DNA from: JANRIG01 sp033765235
GTDB lineage: Bacteria; Bacteroidota; Bacteroidia; Cytophagales; UBA9547
Reading direction: 5' to 3'
DNA: 64,000 bases
Assembly: GCA_033765235.1 (NCBI GenBank)
Contig: JANRIG010000020.1
Span: forward strand, 1-64,000
In this document: in pieces, positions 54,384-60,575 of the stretch
How the letters are laid out: each line of letters starts with the position of its first letter
Numbering within the stretch: position 1 is the first letter of the stretch
Program-made: the position numbers and the translations under genes
Notes under the pieces: model-generated
What the model was told of the DNA's origin: nothing
Seen by the model: only the letters and a program-made list of their open reading frames with translations
Databases searched by the model: none

Positions 54384-55607
54384 ATGATTAAAAAAATTGA
54401 GTTCCTAAAAAATGAAGACTGGTTAAGTTTATTGACTGCCATTGCAGTAATACTATTAGCATTGGTAGTTGGAGGTTTGCCAGGTTTGAAGTTTAAACCT
54501 GATTCTTTTTCTCTAGAAAGTTTGTGGTTGATAGGTGGCTTTGGATTGTTGATACTCATCGTTTCATTGCCCTTGCTTTGGGTACAGCAATCAACAGTAA
54601 GCAGGCACTTGCTCTTAATTGCAATTATTTTTATTATAGGCATAGGCTCATTCTATATTTCTTCACTAGATGCATTAAAAAAGATTGGTTTTGAATATGT
54701 AATTATTAGCTTGATTACCGGAATTATCATTAGAAGTATTTTCGGATGGACTGATTTTTTCAAGCAAAATTCTTATTCAGAATATTTTGTAAAAATTGGG
54801 TTAGTTATCCTGGGTGCATCTATCATTTTTGGCGATATATTGAAAGCCGGAGCTTTAGGCATGATTCAGGCGCTTATAGTAGTTATATCGGTGTGGTATT
54901 TTGCTTTTTGGGTAGGTACTAAGCTCAAAATTGATGAAGAAATCAAGATAATGATTGCAAGTGCGGTGTCAATATGCGGTGTTTCTGCTGCAATAGCCAC
55001 AGCAGGAGCAATAAATGGAGATAGTAAGAAGCTTTCGTATGTAATTAGTTTAGTGTTGATTGTGGCACTGCCCATGCTTATTTTTCAACCCATGCTTGCA
55101 GTAGCCTTACAACTTAGTCCGCAGGTGGCTGGCGCCTGGTTGGGAGGAACGATTGATACTACAGGAGCTGTGGTAGCCTCTGGTGAATTATTGGGTGAAG
55201 AAGCACTCAAGTACAGCACAATTGTAAAGTTTTCGCAAAATATTCTGTTAGGAGCAGCTGCAGTAGTAATATCTATATACTGGGCACTAAAAAAAAATAA
55301 TGATGAAAAGCGCCAGTCTGATTTTGCAGTTGTTTGGGAACGGTTTCCAAAATTTATACTCGGGTTCTTGGTAGTATCGTTAGTGTATTCTTTTGTGTTA
55401 CAGCCAGATCAAGTGGCCAGCACTAAAGATTTTCTTAAGTCGTTTCAAACTGTACTTTTTTCCATTGCATTTGTATGCATAGGTCTTGAAACAGATTTTA
55501 AAGCATTACTCAAAACGGGTGATGGCAAACCTGCCCTTACATTCATTATTGCTCAATCTTTCAATATTATCTTAACCCTAATTATCTCATGGCTATTGTT
55601 CAAATAA
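54384..55607 (+). CDS. YeiH-family putative sulfate exporter
   Basis: 407 residues with about 10-12 hydrophobic helices. The family-defining segment SAVSICGVSAAIATAGAINGDSKKLSYVISLVLIV and then GAWLGGTIDTTGAVVASGELLGEEALKYSTIVKFSQN match PF03601 (UPF0324, YeiH/TauZ-like). Related proteins are proposed to export sulfate formed when organosulfonates are degraded. In this setting it could balance cytosolic sulfate or move another sulfur oxyanion. It follows DUF4395 at 4 bp and is 156 bp ahead of the encapsulin gene. Confidence 0.88.
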   Translation: MIKKIEFLKNEDWLSLLTAIAVILLALVVGGLPGLKFKPDSFSLESLWLIGGFGLLILIVSLPLLWVQQSTVSRHLLLIAIIFIIGIGSFYISSLDALKKIGFEYVIISLITGIIIRSIFGWTDFFKQNSYSEYFVKIGLVILGASIIFGDILKAGALGMIQALIVVISVWYFAFWVGTKLKIDEEIKIMIASAVSICGVSAAIATAGAINGDSKKLSYVISLVLIVALPMLIFQPMLAVALQLSPQVAGAWLGGTIDTTGAVVASGELLGEEALKYSTIVKFSQNILLGAAAVVISIYWALKKNNDEKRQSDFAVVWERFPKFILGFLVVSLVYSFVLQPDQVASTKDFLKSFQTVLFSIAFVCIGLETDFKALLKTGDGKPALTFIIAQSFNIILTLIISWLLFK

Positions 55608-55663
55608 ATTCATTATAAATTTTGTTTTTAAAAAATTTAATAAGCTAATTTGAAAAAAGTTTA

Positions 55664-55734
55664 GATGTTTGTATACTACGCCACCTTGTATATTAACGTT
55701 TAGTTAATCATTATATTGAGCGTATACCTTTTTT
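55664..55734 (+). promoter_or_regulatory. Encapsulin leader: hairpin B and alternative terminator-like fold
   Basis: GATGTTTG (55664-55671) is one base off a -7 box. Right behind it TATAC (55672-55676) and GTATA (55688-55692) form hairpin B with loop TACGCCACCTT, the shared CGCCACC element. The same GTATA can instead pair with TATAC at 55723-55727, enclosing TTAAC/GTTAA (55693/55703) and followed by CCTTTTTT. So the two foldings are mutually exclusive, as in antiterminator/terminator switches. Confidence 0.4.
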
Positions 55735-55763
55735 AATTAACAAACAATTTTAAAAAATCTAAA

Positions 55764-56684
55764 ATGTCAGATTTAAAAAACAAACAAACCGCCTTAGGTG
55801 ACGTAGCAGCAAGGCAACTAGCCATTGCTACTCGCACTGTACCTCAGTTATCCACCATCACACCACGTTGGTTAACGCATTTAATGAGTTGGATACCCGT
55901 AGAATCAGGTGTGTATCGACTCAACAAAGTGAAAGACGCCAACAATGTTGAAGTGGATTGCTCAGCAAGAGATGAAAGAGAGCTCCCGCATACTTTTGTT
56001 GACTACGAAGAAAAACCACGTGAATATAATTTGAGTGCAGTTAATACATTACTAGACGTACATACCAGAGTTTCTGATTTATATAGCAAGCCTTACAACC
56101 AAATCAGTGAACAGCTTCGCTTAACAATTGAAGTGGTTAAAGAACGACAGGAGAGTGAGTTGATTAATAATAAAGAGTATGGCTTAATCAGCAGCACACC
56201 CAAATCACAAATTATCAAAACCCGCACTGGTGCACCCACACCCGATGATTTGGATGAATTGTTGACCAAAGTGTGGAAACAACCAGGATTCTTTTTGTTA
56301 CATCCATTAACCGTTGCTGCTTTCGGAAGAGAGTGTACCCGTAGAGGCGTACCTCCTCCAACGGTATCTTTATTTGGTTCTCAATTTATCACTTGGAGAG
56401 GCATACCTCTTATCCCGAGCGACAAAGTTCCGATAGCAAACGGCAAGTCTAAAATATTATTGCTCCGTACTGGAGAAGAACGCCAAGGTGTTGTAGGTTT
56501 GTATCAACCCAACCTTCCGGGGGAACAAACACCCGGTTTGTCGGTGAGATTTATGGGAATTAATGATAAGGCCATTGCATCTTACTTGGTTTCATTGTAT
56601 TGTTCCATCGCAGTGTTGGTGGATGATGCCATTGCGGTGTTGGATGATGTAGATATTACCAAATATCACGAATACAAATACTAG
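55764..56684 (+). CDS. srpI: Family 2A encapsulin nanocompartment shell protein (SrpI type)
   Basis: 306 residues, standard length for a family 2A shell without the cNMP-binding insert of family 2B. The extended N-arm has ALGDVAARQLAIATRTVPQLSTITPRWLTHL and VESGVYRLNKV, very like cyanobacterial SrpI. The HK97-type core follows, with PHTFVDYEEKPREYNLSAVN (E-loop region), RLTIEVVKERQESELINN (spine helix), PDDLDELLTKVWKQPGFFLLHP and the A-domain ending LVDDAIAVLDDVDIT. Shells of this type self-assemble into 60-subunit icosahedra that enclose a cysteine desulfurase and hold sulfur. The desulfurase gene follows after a 68-bp gap with a strong hairpin. Confidence 0.95.
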   Translation: MSDLKNKQTALGDVAARQLAIATRTVPQLSTITPRWLTHLMSWIPVESGVYRLNKVKDANNVEVDCSARDERELPHTFVDYEEKPREYNLSAVNTLLDVHTRVSDLYSKPYNQISEQLRLTIEVVKERQESELINNKEYGLISSTPKSQIIKTRTGAPTPDDLDELLTKVWKQPGFFLLHPLTVAAFGRECTRRGVPPPTVSLFGSQFITWRGIPLIPSDKVPIANGKSKILLLRTGEERQGVVGLYQPNLPGEQTPGLSVRFMGINDKAIASYLVSLYCSIAVLVDDAIAVLDDVDITKYHEYKY

Positions 56685-56701
56685 ATTCTTAATTTCTTAA
56701 G

Positions 56702-56730
56702 TATTCCTAAAGTCATACACTTTAGGAATA
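56702..56730 (+). promoter_or_regulatory. Strong hairpin between shell and cargo genes
   Basis: TATTCCTAAAGT (56702-56713) and ACTTTAGGAATA (56719-56730) form a perfect 12-bp stem with loop CATAC, followed by TTTCCC. The T tract is weak, so it is expected to act as a partial terminator or as a 3' stabiliser of the shell message. Either way the shell message would exceed the cargo message. Confidence 0.65.
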
Positions 56731-56752
56731 TTTCCCAACTTTACAATTATTA

Positions 56753-58663
56753 ATGACAATGGATACCCCATCATTTTCAGATATACCGGATCTACAATCA
56801 CTTGAAAAATTAGCCAATCAGTTTTTTAAAAGTGTTCCTAATTCTGAGTCAAATTTACCAATTAATGAAAATGCAATTTCTGAGTCATATACAGCCTTAG
56901 ATAGCAAACCTGAATTTCCTCAAAATTTCAGCAAATCATCTTTTTCAAATCCTTTAGAATTTTCAAACAACCTTCCACAATCGGTAGCCGGAAGTGGCAA
57001 ATCGCCAAGCGTGAACGATCATCAAAATGATTTTAGCATCATTGACCCTCAAACGAGCTTGCCCGATCCACATTTTTATGACGGAAAAATACCGAAATCA
57101 GTTGCTGGTGGAGGCAAATCTCCTTCATTGGTAAGTAATTCAGGTGGTAGAATTGAAACTCCGAGTAAAGAACGAGCAGGTGTTACTCCATTTGCGTCTC
57201 CTTACACAGGATTGCCTTTTGAAAGTATTCATTCGCACGACAAAGATCTACAGGAAGCATTGGGACAAATTTATTCATACGTTCCTACCTCACAAATACC
57301 CGTTGATTTACCGGTAGGCAGCAGTGATGCATCCTATTATTTCCTTGCCCATCCCAATCCTTTTCATGCGCTTGATAATATACATGTTGGGTCATTTCAA
57401 CAATCAAGAGCAACACACGGAATAACTAGTTTTGTAAAACCACCATTCGATATGAATTTGGTGAAAGCAGACTTTCCTATTCTCAAAGAAAAAGTGAACG
57501 GAAAACCATTAATATGGCTCGACAATGCCGCCACAACCCAAAAACCCAAGCTGGTGATGGATAGAATAAATTATTTTTATGAACATGAAAATTCTAATAT
57601 CCATCGTGCCGCTCATGAACTAGCCGCACGTGCCACAGATGCTTATGAATCTGCAAGACAAAAAATACAACACTTTATCAATGCCAAATCAATCAATGAA
57701 ATCATATTTGTAAGAGGTACTACGGAAGGTATCAATTTGATAGCTCAAAGTTGGGGCGATCAGAATTTGAAAGAAGGCGATGAGATAATATTAAGTCATT
57801 TGGAACATCATGCCAATATCGTTCCTTGGCAACTATTAGCTGCAAAAAAAGGTCTTAAACTAAGAGTTATTCCTGTTGATGATGATGGGCAAATTATATT
57901 AGAAGAATATGGTAAATTGCTAAATACCAAAACCAAATTAGTTTCTTTTACCCACGTTTCCAATGCCTTAGGCACGGTTACCCCTGCCAAAGCCATTATT
58001 GATATGGCACATGCACAAGGGGCAAAAGTGGTATTGGATGGCGCTCAGTCTGTATCGCATATGCGTGTGGATGTGCAACATTTGAATCCTGATTTTTTTG
58101 TTTTCTCAGGTCATAAAGTATTCGGACCTACTGGTATAGGAGCTGTATATGGAAAAGAACATATATTGAATGAAACCCAACCTTGGCAAGGAGGAGGGAA
58201 TATGATTAAAGATGTAACCTTCGAACACACCGAATATCACAATGCTCCTGGCCGCTTTGAAGCAGGAACAGGCAACATTGCCGATGCAGTTGGGTTAGGT
58301 GCCGCATTGGATTATGTTGGCAAAATAGGCATAGATTTCATTAATCAATACGAGCACGCATTATTAGTATATGCAACTCATTTGCTCAAACAAGTGCCTG
58401 GTCTTAAGCTTATTGGTACCGCTCACGACAAAGCAAGCGTGCTTTCATTTGTGTTAGATGGATATAGCAATGATGAGGTAGGAAAGGCTTTAAATCAAGA
58501 AGCAATAGCTGTTAGAACCGGTCACCATTGCGCACAACCTATTTTGAGAAGATTTGGTTTGGAAAGCACAGTAAGACCTTCCTTGGCTTTTTACAACACC
58601 TGTGGCGATGTAGATGTATTAGTTAGCACCCTTCACCGCTTGGCTGAAACGAAAAAAAGATAG
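56753..58663 (+). CDS. Encapsulin cargo cysteine desulfurase (SufS-like) with disordered loading domain
   Basis: 636 residues, about 230 longer than free SufS. Residues 1-230 are low-complexity and Ser/Pro/Asn-rich with no predicted fold. They contain two copies of a motif, PQSVAGSGKSPS (75-86) and PKSVAGGGKSPS (114-125). These are best explained as sites that bind the shell interior, as known for the N-terminal extensions of family 2A cargo. From 232 on is a full group II desulfurase: ADFPILKEKVNGKPLIWLDNAATTQKP, HLEHHANIVPW, PLP lysine 455 in SGHKVFGPTG, catalytic Cys593 in TGHHCAQP. It releases persulfide sulfur from cysteine, giving alanine. No signal peptide. An ATG at 56759 is an alternative start. 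A serine acetyltransferase follows after 9 bp. Confidence 0.95.
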   Translation: MTMDTPSFSDIPDLQSLEKLANQFFKSVPNSESNLPINENAISESYTALDSKPEFPQNFSKSSFSNPLEFSNNLPQSVAGSGKSPSVNDHQNDFSIIDPQTSLPDPHFYDGKIPKSVAGGGKSPSLVSNSGGRIETPSKERAGVTPFASPYTGLPFESIHSHDKDLQEALGQIYSYVPTSQIPVDLPVGSSDASYYFLAHPNPFHALDNIHVGSFQQSRATHGITSFVKPPFDMNLVKADFPILKEKVNGKPLIWLDNAATTQKPKLVMDRINYFYEHENSNIHRAAHELAARATDAYESARQKIQHFINAKSINEIIFVRGTTEGINLIAQSWGDQNLKEGDEIILSHLEHHANIVPWQLLAAKKGLKLRVIPVDDDGQIILEEYGKLLNTKTKLVSFTHVSNALGTVTPAKAIIDMAHAQGAKVVLDGAQSVSHMRVDVQHLNPDFFVFSGHKVFGPTGIGAVYGKEHILNETQPWQGGGNMIKDVTFEHTEYHNAPGRFEAGTGNIADAVGLGAALDYVGKIGIDFINQYEHALLVYATHLLKQVPGLKLIGTAHDKASVLSFVLDGYSNDEVGKALNQEAIAVRTGHHCAQPILRRFGLESTVRPSLAFYNTCGDVDVLVSTLHRLAETKKR

Positions 58664-58672
58664 TTTTAAAAA

Positions 58673-59521
58673 ATGAGAAATGAGATAAACCAGCGGTTCA
58701 TTCATTTTTTATACAAAAATCATCATGAAGAATGGGTGCCTACGCCTTTTCCTGCCGATGCCATCAAGTGGCTTAAGGATTTGTTAGAATATCTTTTTCC
58801 AAATACTTTTTTACCAAATATTTCACTTTATGAAGGGTTGTTGAAAAAAAACCAAATTGATATTGAAAATATTTTGCTGAGCTATCTCAATCATAAAAAT
58901 TTTGAAATTGAAAAAACCGTAGATGATTTTTATGCTTCTCTGGAACAGATATATATCAACTTAAGAAATGATGCAGAAGCTACGGTAAACAGCGACCCTG
59001 CCGCTACGAGCATACATGAAGTAATTGTGTCATATCCGGGTTTTTTTGCAACTGCGGTATACCGTATAGCACACAAGCTAGCAAACTTAGGCGTTCCCAT
59101 ATTACCCAGAATACTTTGCGAATATGCCCATGCAAATACAGGAATTGATATTCACCCCAATGCAGTTATTGGTGTACCTTTTGTGATTGACCACGGTACA
59201 GGGGTTGTAATTGGCGAAACCAGTATTATTGGTAACAATGTCACTATTTATCAAGGGGTTACATTAGGGGCATTGCATGTAGAAAAAGGACTTTCTGATA
59301 CCAAACGACATCCAACAGTTGGCGACAATGTCATTATTTATGCAAGAACTACTATTTTGGGGGGCAATACCGTTATTGGCGATAATTACATTATTGGAGG
59401 AAGTGTATTTTTAACCAAAAGTATTGAAGCCAATTCCAATGTGTTTAATACCCACCAACTGCGCATCAGTTCCAAAGACCGCAAAGTGCAAGATTACGAT
59501 TTGACGATTCAGGCTTCGTAG
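58673..59521 (+). CDS. cysE: Serine O-acetyltransferase
   Basis: 282 residues. A helical N-terminal part (about 1-165) includes SDPAATSIHEVIVSYPGFFATAVYRIAHKLANLGVPILPRILCEYAHANTGIDIHPNAVIGVPFVIDHGTG... read as the standard entry into the left-handed beta-helix (about 165-270), which has hexapeptide repeats such as IGVPFV, VVIGET, VTIYQG, VIIYAR and VIGDNY. The catalytic His-Asp pair region is present (IDHGTGVVIGE). It acetylates serine to O-acetylserine, the acceptor for sulfide in cysteine synthesis. Being encoded directly behind the cargo desulfurase, it supplies the other half of a cysteine cycle around the compartment. It belongs to the longer EpsC/SatA type. Confidence 0.92.
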   Translation: MRNEINQRFIHFLYKNHHEEWVPTPFPADAIKWLKDLLEYLFPNTFLPNISLYEGLLKKNQIDIENILLSYLNHKNFEIEKTVDDFYASLEQIYINLRNDAEATVNSDPAATSIHEVIVSYPGFFATAVYRIAHKLANLGVPILPRILCEYAHANTGIDIHPNAVIGVPFVIDHGTGVVIGETSIIGNNVTIYQGVTLGALHVEKGLSDTKRHPTVGDNVIIYARTTILGGNTVIGDNYIIGGSVFLTKSIEANSNVFNTHQLRISSKDRKVQDYDLTIQAS

Positions 59522-59561
59522 TGCGTTTATACTTAATTTAACGCAAGTACCCATTTTTTAT
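59522..59561 (+). terminator. Candidate terminator of the encapsulin operon
   Basis: TGCGTT (59522-59527) and AACGCA (59540-59545) make a 6-bp GC-rich stem, followed after a few bases by ATTTTTTATT. The loop is 12 nt, so it is somewhat loose, but position right after the stop codon supports it. Confidence 0.45.
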
Positions 59562-59753
59562 TCTAGCTGTTAACAATTTTGTTTTAAATATATCAAGTCA
59601 ACCTTGGCATAATATTGCAAGTTTAAACCAGATTTACATCCGGTTATATTCATATTTATAAGTAATCTTGTTAAAATAACAATTTGACAACTCATAAAAA
59701 AACAGAATATTATTCTGATATAAATAAATATTTTAAAAAATATAAAATTTTAT

Positions 59754-59783
59754 TTTGTATATAAAATAAAAATGCTATATTTG
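59754..59783 (+). promoter_or_regulatory. Promoter of the second sulfatase operon
   Basis: TTTG (59754-59757), 18-bp spacer, TATATTTG (59776-59783): both elements match the Bacteroidota consensus fully. The predicted start is near 59790, so hairpins C and D and the short ORF behind them are in the 5' leader, which is about 290 nt long. Confidence 0.65.
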
Positions 59784-59800
59784 TAATGCCTAATTGAAAT

Positions 59801-59855
59801 ACTTTATACGCCACCCAATAAAGTTTAAGAATATACTCACGCCACCTGCTATATT
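59801..59855 (+). promoter_or_regulatory. Tandem hairpins C and D with shared ACGCCACC loops
   Basis: Hairpin C: ACTTTAT (59801-59807) with ATAAAGT (59818-59824), loop ACGCCACCCA. Hairpin D: AATATA (59830-59835) with TATATT (59850-59855), loop CTCACGCCACCTGC. The loops share ACGCCACC while the stems differ completely yet remain paired. They sit 10-65 nt after the predicted transcript start. Confidence 0.55.
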
Positions 59856-59890
59856 ACTATTTTGGGCATAATTGTACTTAACTTTTAAAG

Positions 59891-59980
59891 ATGCTCAAAT
59901 ATTCTTTATTCAGTCAGTACTTCATTATTATCTGTTGTTTCATTAAAAAATTTATTTGGTTTAGACCATTTTATAAATAG
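59891..59980 (+). CDS. Possible second leader peptide, 29 residues, with Cys-Cys
   Basis: ATG at 59891 encodes 29 residues beginning MLKYSLFSQYF with TGT TGT (Cys-Cys, 59933-59938) in mid-frame, ending RPFYK. It lies in the long leader of the second sulfatase operon, behind hairpins C and D. It resembles the first leader peptide loosely (aromatic run before the Cys run: SHYFSCCC against SQYFIIICC). Weak evidence; may be chance. Apart from this and the listed signals the 562-bp gap 59522-60083 holds no gene. Confidence 0.35.
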   Translation: MLKYSLFSQYFIIICCFIKKFIWFRPFYK

Positions 59981-60083
59981 AAAAAGTGCTTAGCTATTAC
60001 AGGCTCTGTACTAATAATACATGATTTATGCAACCTCAAAACACAACTTATTTAGTTAATAATTAATTGTAAACTCAAATTTT

Positions 60084-60539
60084 ATGACAAAAATCATTCT
60101 TCATTTTTCAATATTTATTTTGCTGACTTCTTGTGTAAGGGAAAGTAATACCAACCAAGAGTTAGAAGAAAGCAACAAAAAAGTGATCCTACAATTTTAC
60201 CAAAAAGCTTTCAACGAGTTAGATACCAATGCCGTTGATGAATTTATTTCAGAACCTTACATTCAGCACAATCCTAATGTGCCCAATGGCAAAAAGCCAG
60301 TGAAAGAGTTGATAAGTTGGCTTGCCACCAATCAACCAAAAGGTGTAAACGAGTTTAAACGAATAATAGCAGACTCAGATTATGTGGTACTCCATGTTCG
60401 ATATGTACCCAATGATTCGGCAAATGTAGAACTGGCCTGTGTAGATATTTTTAAACTTAAAAACGGAAAGATAACCGAACACTGGGATGTTCAGCAAAAT
60501 GTACCAGCTAAGTCAGCAAATACAAATACTATGTTTTAA
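60084..60539 (+). CDS. NTF2/SnoaL-like lipoprotein
   Basis: 151 residues. Lipobox ILLTSC (Cys17) marks a lipoprotein. The rest is a small alpha-beta cone domain typical of SnoaL-like proteins: VILQFYQKAFNELDTNAVDEFISEPYIQHNPNVPNGKKPVKELISWL, then VVLHVRYVPNDS, VDIFKLKNGKITEHWDVQQNVP. The YIQHNP and EHWDV segments are conserved in this branch. Such proteins bind small hydrophobic molecules or act as hydrolase/isomerase; the activity here is unknown. It is the first gene of the second sulfatase unit (36-bp gap) and may bind the sulfated ligand or its product. Confidence 0.85.
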   Translation: MTKIILHFSIFILLTSCVRESNTNQELEESNKKVILQFYQKAFNELDTNAVDEFISEPYIQHNPNVPNGKKPVKELISWLATNQPKGVNEFKRIIADSDYVVLHVRYVPNDSANVELACVDIFKLKNGKITEHWDVQQNVPAKSANTNTMF

Positions 60540-60575
60540 AATCAATTTCAATTAATTAATTAATCTGTACCAAAA

